Part shown: positions 33,469 to 42,821 of the stretch, in pieces
Layout of the letters: the number at the start of each line of letters is the position of its first letter
How positions within the stretch are numbered: the stretch's first letter is position 1
Origin: Terriglobia bacterium
GTDB lineage: Bacteria > Acidobacteriota > Terriglobia > Terriglobales > Acidobacteriaceae
DNA length: 64,000 nt
Direction: 5' to 3'
NCBI GenBank assembly: GCA_021324365.1
Contig: JAJPJE010000041.1
Span: 46,058 to 110,057, forward strand
Notes under the pieces: model-generated
Databases searched by the model: none
The model's input: only the letters and a program-made list of their open reading frames with translations
Told to the model about the DNA's origin: nothing
Program-made: the position numbers and the translations under genes

Positions 33469-34313
33469 GTAGTCTCTTCCTGCGGTATTGCGCGTCTCTG
33501 CCGCATGGCCTCGTAAAGAAGTATGGATGCGGCAATTCCGGCATTGAGCGATTCCACGCGTTCCGACTGCGGTATGCGCACAACCTCGTCAACGTGCGCC
33601 ATATACTCCCGCGGGAGACCGGCGCCCTCGTTGCCGATCATCAGAGCGATGCCGGTTGTCAGATCAGCCTGATCAACTGGCTTGCCCTTATGCGACGATG
33701 TCGCCAGGAAGTGGATGCCGCGAGATCGTAATTCCTCTACGCTACCGGAGTTCACGTGGATTAGCGGTACTCGGAATGCGGATCCGACCGAAGCCCGGAT
33801 ACACTTTGCATTGAACTCACTGACCGTTCTTTCGCCCAGCAGCACCGCTGTGACGCCAAATGCCTCGGCAGATCGGATCATGGCGCCCAGATTGCCGGGA
33901 TCCTGAATACCGACCGCCGCAATCAGCAGCGGATTTTCTCGCGCCAACACGAGTTCAGATTTGTATTCCGGCCACTTCACCAGGGCAGCGACACCCTGTG
34001 GTGTCTCTGTACTTACTGCGCCGCGAAAAACTTCCTCTGGAAGCACCAGCGCTTCCACCTGGCTGGAAATTTGCGGGAGCAGCTTCTCAATCCTGCCCGC
34101 GGCCTCATCGCTGAAGAAAACGGCCTTAAAACGTAATCCGCTACGGATTGCCTCTTCCACCAGGTGTTGACCCTCGATCGCGCAGTAGCCGTCTGGGGTC
34201 AGTTCGCTGCGTTGAAAGGCCTGACGCAGTTCCTTGACGAGACTGTTCTGCCGGCTTATCACCTGGCGCAAGCGTCCCCGAATTGCACTGTCAGCCGTTG
34301 GGTTTCGGCCCAT
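33465..34313 (-). CDS. TrmH/SpoU-family RNA methyltransferase
   Basis: This SPOUT-class 2'-O-methyltransferase (282 aa) has an N-terminal L30e-like substrate-binding domain (YCAIEGQHLVEEAIRSGLRF) and a C-terminal knotted SAM domain with the three family motifs: VGIQDPGNLGAMIRSAEAFG, ALMIGNEGAGLP and VRIPQSERVESLNAGIAAS. It probably modifies rRNA, as do related RlmB/TsnR proteins, but the target nucleotide cannot be named. It is upstream of rarA on the minus strand and divergent from tsaC. Confidence 0.88.
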   Translation of the reverse strand: MGRNPTADSAIRGRLRQVISRQNSLVKELRQAFQRSELTPDGYCAIEGQHLVEEAIRSGLRFKAVFFSDEAAGRIEKLLPQISSQVEALVLPEEVFRGAVSTETPQGVAALVKWPEYKSELVLARENPLLIAAVGIQDPGNLGAMIRSAEAFGVTAVLLGERTVSEFNAKCIRASVGSAFRVPLIHVNSGSVEELRSRGIHFLATSSHKGKPVDQADLTTGIALMIGNEGAGLPREYMAHVDEVVRIPQSERVESLNAGIAASILLYEAMRQRRAIPQEETT

Positions 34314-34542
34314 TTTTCCAATAACCCCGCGTTACATGATACGCTTCCAATGACAAGCTCTTTTGTCACCAGCATTCAGCCGCATCCGGGTTCAGCATCG
34401 GAGTGAATTTCAGCGGCTGTTGCCGCAATACAGCTTACTTGCACGCGATTGTTGCGGTATGTTACTTTTCGCCGTTTCCGGTCAGGACTCTGTCGCTGCG
34501 AGCAGACTGTGGGTGTCTGGTGCTCGATTGAGAGGGGATTGA

Positions 34543-35202
34543 TTGCACGCTGAAATTATAAAAATAAGCAGTTCTGATCCTGAACCATCGCTGATCGCCT
34601 ATGCCGCGGACAAGATCCGCCATGGAGAAGTGCTCGGTATGCCAACCGACACATTCTACGGGTTGGCTGCCGACCCGCTGAACCTGAGGGCGGTCGATCG
34701 TATTTACGAAATTAAGTCTCGCTCCCGGCATAAACCCTTATCTTTGCTGATCGAAAGCGTGGAGCAAGCCGAAGAACTATCGCGCCCGTTGCCGGACGAG
34801 TTCTATGTGCTCGCGCGCAAATTCTGGCCTGGCCCCTTGACCATTATCGTCCGTGCCTCATCCCGGCTACCGTTGAAAGTGACTGCCAATACCGGCAACG
34901 TCGCACTGCGCGTGCCCGCGGCCCCTATTCCCGTTGCCGTAATCCACGCTTCCGGGTTACCGATCACCGCTACCTCCGCCAACCTTAGTGGAGCAACTGA
35001 ATGCACCACGGCCGAGGAGGTTCACGATCAGTTACGCGGGCGGTTGAACGTCATTATTGACGGTGGACGTTCTCCACGAGAAGTCGCGTCCACCATTATC
35101 GATCTGAGCGGCGATCAAGGAATCTGGAGCATTCAACGGGAGGGGGCCATTCCGTCACAGGAAGTACAAAAAGCTTTGAGCGAGGCACTCGGAGCGAGTT
35201 GA
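34543..35202 (+). CDS. tsaC: L-threonylcarbamoyladenylate synthase (TsaC/Sua5 type)
   Basis: This enzyme makes threonylcarbamoyl-AMP from threonine, bicarbonate and ATP for the tRNA t6A37 modification. The 219-residue YrdC-type domain shows VLGMPTDTFYGLAADPLN, IYEIKSRSRHKPLSLLIESV (the KxR...K nucleotide/threonine site) and ITATSANLSGATECTTAEEV. No C-terminal Sua5 extension is present. The start is TTG at 34543 preceded by GAGAGGGGA. It overlaps the next gene by 4 bp. Confidence 0.9.
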   Translation: MHAEIIKISSSDPEPSLIAYAADKIRHGEVLGMPTDTFYGLAADPLNLRAVDRIYEIKSRSRHKPLSLLIESVEQAEELSRPLPDEFYVLARKFWPGPLTIIVRASSRLPLKVTANTGNVALRVPAAPIPVAVIHASGLPITATSANLSGATECTTAEEVHDQLRGRLNVIIDGGRSPREVASTIIDLSGDQGIWSIQREGAIPSQEVQKALSEALGAS

Positions 35203-35819
35203 GCACCACTTCCAATGTAAAGACTCCAGCCAGGCACCGTCACTGGTTGGCCTTTGCTCTCCTTTTGCTCTTTGTTGTAATTCTCTATTTCATCTGGACG
35301 GTCCAGCTCATCCTCGTGCAGTCCAATGGCGATTCGTTACATCCAGCGGATGCCATCGTGGTCTTCGGTGCTGCCGAATATTCCGGGCGTCCTTCGCCGG
35401 TTCTTCGTGCCCGCCTTGACCATGCCTACCAGTTGTTCGAGAAAGGCCTTGCACCCGTGGTGATCACTACCGGCGGGTTTGGCGGAGATCCCAAATTCAG
35501 CGAAGGCGGCGTCGGGCACGACTACCTTCTGAGCCGCGGGATTCCAGATGTAAACCTCATTGCCGAAACGCAGGGCAGCGACACGGCGCGCTCTGCCGAC
35601 CGCGTCGCGACGATCCTGCGCACGAACAATATGCACAGCGTGATTGCGGTCAGCGACGCGTATCATATTTTTCGTGTGAAGCAGATGATGAGAGCGGAAG
35701 GCTTCGTAGTGTACGGATCGCCGCGTCCTGACTCGCATCCGCACACTGTCTGGGGCCGAACAGTCGGTCTGCTCCGTGAAAGCGTCAGTTATGCCCTCTG
35801 GAAGCTCCACATAACCTGA
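35199..35819 (+). CDS. YdcF/DUF218 family membrane-anchored protein
   Basis: The 206-residue protein has one N-terminal membrane helix (WLAFALLLLFVVILYFIWTV) and a DUF218 domain: DAIVVFGAAEYSGRPSPVLR, PVVITTGGFGGDPKFSEGGV and HSVIAVSDAYHIFRVKQMM. Family members such as SanA and YdcF are implicated in envelope integrity, with no agreed reaction. It starts at a TTG overlapping the tsaC TGA. Confidence 0.82.
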   Translation: MSTTSNVKTPARHRHWLAFALLLLFVVILYFIWTVQLILVQSNGDSLHPADAIVVFGAAEYSGRPSPVLRARLDHAYQLFEKGLAPVVITTGGFGGDPKFSEGGVGHDYLLSRGIPDVNLIAETQGSDTARSADRVATILRTNNMHSVIAVSDAYHIFRVKQMMRAEGFVVYGSPRPDSHPHTVWGRTVGLLRESVSYALWKLHIT

Positions 35820-35863
35820 CACGTTGAAATGTGCGCGCTCTCTGCTGATATCTTCTAGGGCAG

Positions 35864-36763
35864 ATGTCGCGCCGCCTTTTCTACACCGACCACTACACGA
35901 TCGACCTTCCACCCGGACACCGCTTTCCAATGGCGAAATACCGAATGGTCCGCGACCTGCTTACGGCCGACGGCGTCTTTGAATTCGTGATTGCACCGCT
36001 CGCCTCAGCATCGGATGTAGAACTGGCACACGATTCAGACTATGTCCGGCGATTTCTCACGGGTGCTCTTTCCGCTCAGGAGATTCGGCGAATTGGTTTT
36101 CCGTGGTCAGAGCAACTGGTTCGGCGAACGCTGGCGTCCGTAGGAGGAACGCTCGCTGCTGCGCAAGAAGCTTTGCGTGCCGGATGGGGAGGAAACCTCG
36201 CCGGAGGTACGCATCATGCCTTCCGAGCGGAAGGATCAGGATTCTGCGTATTCAATGATCTTGCCGTTGCCATTCAATGGCTTCGCAAGTCCGGTCGAGC
36301 AGAGCACGTGGCGGTGATCGACCTGGACGTTCATCAGGGCGACGGTACCGCGCAGATCTTTGGCGATGAGCCTAACGTACTCACATTCTCCATGCACTGT
36401 GAAGCAAACTTTCCGTTTCGCAAGCAGCAAAGCAAGATCGACATTTCACTTCCAGATGGTACCGGGGATGGAGAATATCTGGAGCAACTGCGAACCGTTC
36501 TTCCACAGGTGTTGGAATTTCGTCCTGACGTAGTTTTCTACCAGTCTGGCGTTGACGGCCTGTATTCCGATGCGCTTGGGAAGTTACACCTCACTCATGA
36601 TGGCCTGAAGCAGCGAGACCGACTGGTAATGAATGTGGTCCGTGATGCAGCCATACCGTTCGTCATTACTCTTGGCGGAGGCTATTCCAAGCCCATCGAA
36701 TTGACCGCGGAGGCACACGCGAATACGTTGCGCATTGCAGCTGAAGTTTTCGGGAGCGATTAG
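35864..36763 (+). CDS. Histone deacetylase-superfamily amidohydrolase
   Basis: This zinc-dependent deacetylase-fold protein has 299 aa, typical for the bacterial class. Motifs include LAGGTHHAFRAEGSGFCVFN (catalytic His pair), VAVIDLDVHQGDGTAQIF (zinc-binding Asp and His), VFYQSGVDGLYSDALGKL (zinc Asp) and VITLGGGYSK. Bacterial members act on acetylated polyamines, acetoin-related or unknown substrates. No neighbouring gene points to a substrate. It is followed closely by marC on the same strand. Confidence 0.9.
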   Translation: MSRRLFYTDHYTIDLPPGHRFPMAKYRMVRDLLTADGVFEFVIAPLASASDVELAHDSDYVRRFLTGALSAQEIRRIGFPWSEQLVRRTLASVGGTLAAAQEALRAGWGGNLAGGTHHAFRAEGSGFCVFNDLAVAIQWLRKSGRAEHVAVIDLDVHQGDGTAQIFGDEPNVLTFSMHCEANFPFRKQQSKIDISLPDGTGDGEYLEQLRTVLPQVLEFRPDVVFYQSGVDGLYSDALGKLHLTHDGLKQRDRLVMNVVRDAAIPFVITLGGGYSKPIELTAEAHANTLRIAAEVFGSD

Positions 36764-36819
36764 CCGTGTTGTATCCAGGCGCCGCCGGTTGCAGGCATGC
36801 TTTCGGCCGTGCGAATGCT

Positions 36820-37506
36820 ATGCTTACGTCCCGTATGCACACAGCGGCCGTCGTCGCGAAGTTTTTCGGATTCGCCTTTAGTGCACTTCTGCCGCTCATC
36901 AACCCCTTTGGTTCGGCGCTCGTGCTTTTGGGCCTCGTTGGTAACGAGCCGGTCCCGGTGTATCGGGAACTCGCCCGCAAGATTGCCGTCAACACAGTTT
37001 TCTTTCTGCTGCTTGTAGAACTGGTGGGGACGGCTTTGCTAGCGTTTTTCGGCATTTCACTTCCCGTTGTTCAGGTCTCAGGAGGGCTAGTGCTGGCCTC
37101 GATGGGATGGGGTCTGCTGAATAAGCCTGACGCGCGGGATGCCAGTAAAACGGAGGCGGCACAATCCGGATCGGGCAGCCTCGCGCAACAGACTTTCTAT
37201 CCTTTGACATTTCCCGTCACCGCTGGTCCGGGATGCATCGTCGTGATGCTGACTTTGAGCGCTCATGCATCCACCCGCAACGTCTTTACCGATGCTTTTG
37301 CGCACCTCGGGATATTCCTTGCTCTCGTTGCACTTAGCATTCTAGTGTTCGTCTGCTACGCAAATGCGCCCCGAATCACCCGGCGTATCTCACCGCAAAC
37401 CGCACATGGAATTTTACGTGTCATTGCTTTTGTGCTCTTGTCGATCGGCGTACAGATTACCTGGAATGGAATGGAGAGCCTGCTGAAGTCGCTGCTGAAA
37501 ACCTGA
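36820..37506 (+). CDS. MarC family integral membrane protein
   Basis: The protein has six hydrophobic helices and the MarC signatures: FSALLPLINPFGSALVLLGL near the N-terminus, FFGISLPVVQVSGGLVLASM, and FYPLTFPVTAGPGCIVVML. Despite the name, MarC is not an antibiotic-resistance determinant; its function is unknown. The reading frame starts with GTG at 36766, but the ATG at 36820 (or 36835) gives the usual length of about 225 residues. Confidence 0.85.
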   Translation: MLTSRMHTAAVVAKFFGFAFSALLPLINPFGSALVLLGLVGNEPVPVYRELARKIAVNTVFFLLLVELVGTALLAFFGISLPVVQVSGGLVLASMGWGLLNKPDARDASKTEAAQSGSGSLAQQTFYPLTFPVTAGPGCIVVMLTLSAHASTRNVFTDAFAHLGIFLALVALSILVFVCYANAPRITRRISPQTAHGILRVIAFVLLSIGVQITWNGMESLLKSLLKT

Positions 37507-37513
37507 GGCATTA

Positions 37514-38287
37514 TCAGGCCCGATGAAACAGAATTGCGAGGAGCGCCGCAACCACCGTGCTCGCGAAATTCACGCCATTATTGCTAATCAGGCCACGCCG
37601 TTGTACCGTTGCTCCCAAAAGGCTGTCGAATACGGTACCGAGAAATCCGGCTATCGCGATCACTGTTACGTCGCTTTTTCCGATCCAGGCGACGCTTGCC
37701 GCCAGTGCAGCGATCATGAATGCCGCAACCAATCCGGCCACCGTGCCTGGAACGCTGATTCCTCCATCAGTGCCGATGTCGACGCGGTGGCCTGAGGTGA
37801 TGAGGTAGGCTCGCCTGCCCACAGCCTGGCCGCATTCCGACGACGCGGTGTCGGCCGCTGCTTCCACCAGTGAGGCTGCTGCGGCAATCCGTAAAACTGG
37901 CGCAATAATACCGAGAATGGCAAATGCTGCAGCGGCGCCGACATTGGCAAGCACCTGCTTCGCGTTCCGTCCCCGTCGATTTTCGGCAAGACCCATTCCG
38001 GCCTTGCGCAGATAGCCGATGCGTGTGGTTATCCATGTCAGGATGAAAACGCCAAGCAGGGTCAGGAACGCAGGAGGTCCTGCCGCAAAATACAGGAGAA
38101 AGGCAACCAAGGTGCCAGCCACTGCCCCGCTTTTGTTCACGCCTCGGCTCAGATAGCCGAAAATGCCAAAGAGAATCGTGATCACAAATGCGGCCGGGAG
38201 TCGCTCCGTCGGCAGCGGCCGGTCCAGCAGCCACACCCGCTGAATTACGAAGATGGCCGTCGTCAACATCTCTCCAGTGTTGCGCAT
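37514..38287 (-). CDS. DUF92 family membrane protein
   Basis: The 257-residue protein is mostly membrane-embedded. The DUF92 pattern is visible as FGYLSRGVNKSGAVAGTLVA, VEAAADTASSECGQAVGR, ITSGHRVDIGTDGGISVPGT and GFLGTVFDSLLGATVQ. In plants and cyanobacteria, a DUF92 protein (VTE6) is a phytyl-phosphate kinase; in other bacteria the function is unknown. It is convergent to marC (7 bp apart) and divergent from ku. Confidence 0.85.
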   Translation of the reverse strand: MRNTGEMLTTAIFVIQRVWLLDRPLPTERLPAAFVITILFGIFGYLSRGVNKSGAVAGTLVAFLLYFAAGPPAFLTLLGVFILTWITTRIGYLRKAGMGLAENRRGRNAKQVLANVGAAAAFAILGIIAPVLRIAAAASLVEAAADTASSECGQAVGRRAYLITSGHRVDIGTDGGISVPGTVAGLVAAFMIAALAASVAWIGKSDVTVIAIAGFLGTVFDSLLGATVQRRGLISNNGVNFASTVVAALLAILFHRA

Positions 38288-38344
38288 CGTATCAGTTGGC
38301 CCTTTGGCGATGCACGCCGGCGTGAGCCACTGCTGGAGGAATGA

Positions 38345-39193
38345 ATGCCTGCCTCGGTTTGGACGGGGTATTTAACTTTTGGTCTCATCTCGATGCCGGT
38401 GCGCCTGTTTTCCGGCGCACGCAGCACTCGTATTTCTTTTCACATGCTTCACCGCCCCGATCACGTGCGCGTGAAACAGCAGCTGATCTGCCCGGTGGAG
38501 GAGAAAGTCGTTGGGCGGGATGAAATTGTGAAGGGCTACGAATACCGCAAGGGCGAGTATGTGATTATTGAGCCGGATGAGATCAAGAAAATCGAGCCGA
38601 AGACTGCCAAGGCTATGGAGATTCTCGAATTCGTTAAGGCCAGCGAAGTCGATCCCATCTACTTTGAATCTTCGTATTATCTGGTTCCCGACGAGCCCGG
38701 CAAACGTCCCTATGCGCTGCTTGCTCAGGCCCTGCAGGAAACGAAGTACGTGGCCATTGCCAAACTCACCATGCACAATCGCGAGTACACGGTGTTTCTG
38801 CGGCCGCACGGGGGTGGACTCATGCTCCACACCATGTATTACGAAGACGAGGTCCGCAGGCTGGAAAACTTTGGCAAACCGGACGTTGATGTCCGTGAGT
38901 CCGAGGTCAAGGTTGCGCACCAATTGATCGAGGCATTGTCGGCGAAGTTCGAGCCGGAAAAGTATCATGACACCTTCGAAGAGAATCTAAAGGAGCTGAT
39001 CAAAGCACATCTGGAAGGAAGGGAAGTGACAACCGTTCCGAAGCCTAAGGTCGCTCCCGTCAAAGACCTGATGAGCGCCCTGAAAGAGAGCCTGGCCCAG
39101 ATGCAGAAAAAGCCACCACAACGCGCGGAAGAGGCTCAGAAAGCCTCTGAAACACACACAAAAAAACGTGCTCCGCGCAAGCGCGCTGCATAG
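38345..39193 (+). CDS. ku: Ku protein of bacterial non-homologous end joining
   Basis: Bacterial Ku forms a homodimeric ring on DNA ends and recruits ligase LigD. The 282-residue protein begins SVWTGYLTFGLISMPVRLFS and contains KGYEYRKGEYVIIEPDEIKK and LFCxx-free core segments such as HGGGLMLHTMYYEDEVR, as in family members. The C-terminal ~50 residues are Lys-rich (ETHTKKRAPRKRAA), typical of the DNA-binding tail of many Ku proteins. GGAGG precedes the start. No ligD lies in the window. Confidence 0.94.
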   Translation: MPASVWTGYLTFGLISMPVRLFSGARSTRISFHMLHRPDHVRVKQQLICPVEEKVVGRDEIVKGYEYRKGEYVIIEPDEIKKIEPKTAKAMEILEFVKASEVDPIYFESSYYLVPDEPGKRPYALLAQALQETKYVAIAKLTMHNREYTVFLRPHGGGLMLHTMYYEDEVRRLENFGKPDVDVRESEVKVAHQLIEALSAKFEPEKYHDTFEENLKELIKAHLEGREVTTVPKPKVAPVKDLMSALKESLAQMQKKPPQRAEEAQKASETHTKKRAPRKRAA

Positions 39194-39468
39194 GTCGTTC
39201 TGTGAGGCGGAAGTCGCAGGAATTCGAATAGCGTCGGCGGATTGCGGAGCTGTGGGCGAGTTTGTGCCGATCCGAGTACACTGACACCCAGCAGGAGCAA
39301 CAACAAACGAGGTTTGGTTCTCAGCTTCAGGAGAACCATCTTAATGCAGGGACAGGCGAAACTATTCTGGCTGGAATAGGTATAGCCCTGCAGACGTTTT
39401 GCGGGATTTCTGCTTCACCACTACAATAGTTCTTCAACTCACTTTGTGTTACGGAGTTCAGCGGCTAA

Positions 39469-40647
39469 GTGCCGACAAAATCCAGTTTGGTTCGCAATTA
39501 TCTATCTCGATCGGGCCGCGCGCTTCTTCTCCTGTTACTTACCTTCGCGTGGGTGTCCTGCGGCGATATCTACCGGCCGGTAGCTAATCCCATCCTTCCT
39601 CCCGGCGGCCAGCCTCAGGCAATTCATTATGCGATCGTGGTGGGCGCAAATGGCACCTTAAACGGCGGTGCCGCTACGGTCGACGTTTCCGGCGATACGA
39701 ATATGGGAAATGCAATAGTCGGAGTGAACCCAGTTCATGCGTCCTTGTACTTCACCAGTTCGGTTGCGGTTACAAATCAAGGAAGCGACTCTGTCTCTAT
39801 CTATTTCCCCAGTTCACCCACCAACACGGTTACGACTATTAATCTGCCCCCGGGTTCTGCTCCGGTGTATTCCGCGCAGAACGCGACCAACATTTATGTT
39901 GCCGATTACGGCCTTAACCAGGTCGCGATCATCAATAGCGCCCTTAAGGCGGCTACTAGTTTCGTAAATGTCGGCCTTCACCCTGTCGGAGTCGCTGTGA
40001 CCCCCGACAACACCAGGATCTACTGCATTAATCAGGGTGATGGCACTGTCACCGTTATTTCTGCTCTGGACAGTTCCATCGTGACAACCATCCCCGTGGG
40101 CCACAACCCAGTATGGGGTGCGATGCGGAGTGATGGCGCGTTCTTTTATGTCGTCAATCAGGCCGACGGAACAGTGTCGGTAATCGATACGGGTGCGCAA
40201 GCGGTGGTTGCGACGTTGAGCGTAGGGACTTCTCCTTCTGGCATTTACTACGATTCCAATTTGGCCCGTCTTTACGTTGCCAATACTGGGTCGAACACGG
40301 TCAGCGTATTCAATGCCAACAGTGCAGCTCCCACACTGCTGGCGACTGTGACTACTGGGGTTGCTCCCATCGCTGTTACAGCCCTGAGCAATGGAAGCAA
40401 GTTCTACGTCGCCAATTCCGTCGACAATACGGTGTCGGTCTTCAACGCACTGAATTTTGCCGCAATGACGACTATCCCCGTTGGTACGAATCCCGTCTGG
40501 ATTGCGGCCTCGCCTGACGCGACCAAGGTCTACACTCCCAATAAGGGCTCCGGAACTGTTAGCATCATCAACACGACTACGGATACGGTTTCGGTGAATC
40601 TCGCAACGCCCAGCAGCGCACCAAGCTTTGTTGCCATCTCGCAGTAG
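39469..40647 (+). CDS. YVTN-repeat beta-propeller lipoprotein
   Basis: The 392-residue product has a signal sequence ending in a lipobox (FAWVSC, lipidated Cys31). The rest is a seven- or eight-blade-like propeller of YVTN/YncE repeats such as RLYVANTGSNTVSVFN, KFYVANSVDNTVSVFN and VYTPNKGSGTVSIINT, each about 40 residues. These proteins are exported and probably bind surface components; the ligand is unknown. GTG at 39469 is the start. It is followed on the other strand by the terminator of the second chemosensory operon. Confidence 0.82.
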   Translation: MPTKSSLVRNYLSRSGRALLLLLLTFAWVSCGDIYRPVANPILPPGGQPQAIHYAIVVGANGTLNGGAATVDVSGDTNMGNAIVGVNPVHASLYFTSSVAVTNQGSDSVSIYFPSSPTNTVTTINLPPGSAPVYSAQNATNIYVADYGLNQVAIINSALKAATSFVNVGLHPVGVAVTPDNTRIYCINQGDGTVTVISALDSSIVTTIPVGHNPVWGAMRSDGAFFYVVNQADGTVSVIDTGAQAVVATLSVGTSPSGIYYDSNLARLYVANTGSNTVSVFNANSAAPTLLATVTTGVAPIAVTALSNGSKFYVANSVDNTVSVFNALNFAAMTTIPVGTNPVWIAASPDATKVYTPNKGSGTVSIINTTTDTVSVNLATPSSAPSFVAISQ

Positions 40648-40659
40648 TTCTCAATAGAT

Positions 40660-40693
40660 ATAAAAAAGCGGGACTGATGGTTGTCAGTCCCGC
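40660..40693 (-). terminator. Rho-independent terminator of chemosensory operon 2
   Basis: On the minus strand, GCGGGACTGA (40693-40684) pairs with TCAGTCCCGC (40677-40668) around a 6-nt loop and is followed by TTTTTTA. This is a strong intrinsic terminator for the operon that ends with CheX at 40744. On the plus strand it can also stop the lipoprotein transcript, though it lacks a T-tract there. Confidence 0.92.
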
Positions 40694-40743
40694 AGTTTGC
40701 GTTCAGGAGGTTAGGCCCTGGAGGCTGGTTGGGCTCCAAATCT

Positions 40744-41229
40744 CTAGTCGCCGTCATTTTTACGGCGGCGGTTGTACCGCATTGCGATGTTCATGAATAC
40801 CGCGCCAGTGTTCGTTTCGAAACACATCACGACGGCCTCTGTGTCTTCGCTGTTGCCGATGCCGCGTGGTGAAGTGTGTACCTCAGGCGGGTGGACCTTG
40901 AAATTGAACCCCTGATCGTTGAGCACGGTCACGGCATTCCCGATGACCTGGTTCGCCAGTTCGCAGATTGCCTCCGGCACAAACTCATCAGAATCCGGAT
41001 TGTTCGTCCCCATCAGCTTGGAAGTGATCACACGGGCGGCTTTCGGTTCGAGATCGAAGATCACGCGACCTTCTATATCGCCGTTGACCAGCACCATGGC
41101 GGCAATCCCTTTGCGCCGATACGCCTCTTCTTCCATGCTAACCTCACCGATCGTGGTAGGCGCCTGCAGTGCCTGCGCCAGCACCGCATCGGCGGCATTG
41201 ATGAAAGGCTGAATCAGTTCCATCTTCAC
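40744..41229 (-). CDS. CheX-like chemotaxis phosphatase
   Basis: This 161-residue protein is a CheX/CheC-type domain: FINAADAVLAQALQAPTTIG, MVLVNGDIEGRVIFDLEPKA, and the conserved helix AICELANQVIGNAVTVL (the E-x2-N phosphatase motif). CheX removes phosphate from CheY. The GTG at 41229 overlaps the CheY stop by 4 bp. Placement directly behind CheY supports this role. The later in-frame ATG at 41223 is an alternative start. Confidence 0.88.
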   Translation of the reverse strand: MKMELIQPFINAADAVLAQALQAPTTIGEVSMEEEAYRRKGIAAMVLVNGDIEGRVIFDLEPKAARVITSKLMGTNNPDSDEFVPEAICELANQVIGNAVTVLNDQGFNFKVHPPEVHTSPRGIGNSEDTEAVVMCFETNTGAVFMNIAMRYNRRRKNDGD

Positions 41230-41675
41230 GGTGTCACTCCGGCAGCCGCCTGGGCTGCAGAAGCAGCGGCTGAATCGCCCAGGACGTACTTCACTACTTC
41301 GTACAAGACCTCCGGTTTGACCGGTTTCTGCACGAAGTGCCGCGCGCCCTTTTGCAGAGCAGCGATGATGTTCTCCTGGTAGCCGACCGACGACACCATG
41401 ACGATGCGTGCGTCGGGACTTTGGCGCACGATGCGCTCGGCAGCCTCGATGCCTTCCATCTGCGGCATGGTGATATCCATCAGCACAATGTCGGGCTGCG
41501 TACGGGTATACTCCGCGATCGCCGTACAACCATCACCGGCCTCACCCGCCACCTGCCCGCCGAACGACTCGATCATTTTCGCCAGGTTTTTGCGAGCAAA
41601 GATCGAATCGTCCACTACCAGGTAACGTATCGGCCGCTGATCCTTACTTCGAACCAGTGGGGTAAACTGCTCCAT
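41226..41675 (-). CDS. cheY: CheY-like response regulator
   Basis: This 149-residue receiver has RYLVVDDSIFARKNL, phosphoacceptor Asp in IVLMDITMPQMEGIEA, and the conserved Lys in FVQKPVKPE. An N-terminal extension (about 15 residues) and an Ala-rich tail differ from classic CheY. It lies between cheB and the CheX phosphatase in chemosensory operon 2 and would be the soluble output of that array. Confidence 0.92.
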   Translation of the reverse strand: MEQFTPLVRSKDQRPIRYLVVDDSIFARKNLAKMIESFGGQVAGEAGDGCTAIAEYTRTQPDIVLMDITMPQMEGIEAAERIVRQSPDARIVMVSSVGYQENIIAALQKGARHFVQKPVKPEVLYEVVKYVLGDSAAASAAQAAAGVTP

Positions 41676-41735
41676 AAAATCTCACCTCCAGCTCAGCGCC
41701 GGATTTCCATCCGGGGCCTCGCAAACGCAAATTTC

Positions 41736-42821
41736 TTACTCAGCCTCCGCCACGGCCATTACGGATCGTGACCGAGGAGGCATCTGGCACTGTGCAAGCA
41801 CCGCGTTGGCCAGTGCATCCAATGGCACTACCCGGGCGGCATATCCACGTTCGATCGCCACGCGGGGCATACCGAAAACCACGCAAGATTCTTCCGATTG
41901 CGCAATCGTCATCCCACCTGCAGCTTTGATCGCGCCAAGCCCTTCCGCTCCGTCCTCGCCCATGCCCGTCATGAGCAAGCCCACCGCATCGGTTCCGAAC
42001 TCGCGAGCGACTGAGTGGAACAACACGTCGACAGACGGCCTATGGCCGTTGACTCGCTCTCCATCGGCAAGGACGACCACATTGCCGAGCGGCATTCGTT
42101 TCACTTTCATATGCCGGTCGCCGGGGCAGATCAAAACTCTCCCTGCCAGCAGCATGTCTCCGGAACGAGCTTCCTTCACTTCTAAAGCACACGTCTCATC
42201 CAGCCGGCGAGCAAACATTTCAGTGAAACCTTCAGGCATATGTTGCACGACCAGAATGGTTGCCGGAAACTCCGCTGGAAAATGCGACAACATGTACTGC
42301 AAAGCTTGCGGACCGCCAGTGGAGATTCCGATTGCAACCACCCTGTTGGGGGCCACTGGCCGCCTTGTTTTACGTGTCTTACTGGAAGAGACCTTGGGTT
42401 CCGGAACGCTGATCATCTGGCAGCGCGCTGCCACTTTGATTTTGTCGATCAGTTCTTCGGCAACCGCGCTCATGTTATTGGTCGCATCCTGTGGCTTAGC
42501 GACGAAATCGAACGCCCCAAGTCCAAGTGCTTTCAGGGTGGCTGTTGCGCCTTCAGTTGTGAGCGAGCTGACTACGATCACCGGCAGCTTGTATTGCCGC
42601 ATGATCTTGCGCAATGTTTCCATGCCGTCCATGCGCGGCATATCAAGATCGAGTGTCACTACATCGGGCCGCAGGTCGGCAATCTTCTCCATGGCGAACG
42701 TGCCGTCCATAGCGGTTCCCACCACCTGGATAGACGTGTCACGTTCCAGGATCTGCGGAATCAGCTTCCGCATCAGAGCAGAATCATCCACCACCAGCAC
42801 TCGAGCTACGTTATTTCTCAT
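41736..42821 (-). CDS. cheB: CheB methylesterase/deamidase, second copy
   Basis: The 361-residue protein has a receiver domain (VVTLDLDMPRMDGMETL) and a C-terminal methylesterase domain with VAIGISTGGPQALQYML (catalytic Ser), ILVVQHMPEGFTEMFARRL (His) and LLMTGMGEDGAEGLGAI (Asp). It is more divergent in the linker than the first CheB. Its ATG overlaps the cheA stop by 4 bp. It serves the minus-strand array. Confidence 0.94.
   Translation of the reverse strand: MRNNVARVLVVDDSALMRKLIPQILERDTSIQVVGTAMDGTFAMEKIADLRPDVVTLDLDMPRMDGMETLRKIMRQYKLPVIVVSSLTTEGATATLKALGLGAFDFVAKPQDATNNMSAVAEELIDKIKVAARCQMISVPEPKVSSSKTRKTRRPVAPNRVVAIGISTGGPQALQYMLSHFPAEFPATILVVQHMPEGFTEMFARRLDETCALEVKEARSGDMLLAGRVLICPGDRHMKVKRMPLGNVVVLADGERVNGHRPSVDVLFHSVAREFGTDAVGLLMTGMGEDGAEGLGAIKAAGGMTIAQSEESCVVFGMPRVAIERGYAARVVPLDALANAVLAQCQMPPRSRSVMAVAEAE

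Noticed and set aside
39315..39338. TGGTTCTC/GAGAACCA inverted repeat considered as a terminator for ku
   Set aside because: The 8-bp stem has no T-tract and lies over 120 bp after the ku stop, so the evidence is too weak for a feature.
39136..39339. 67-residue minus-strand frame with a signal-peptide-like start (RLLLLLLGVSVLGSAQ)
   Set aside because: The hydrophobic run is suggestive, but there is no ribosome-binding site, the C-terminal part overlaps the ku coding end, and no conserved domain is visible.
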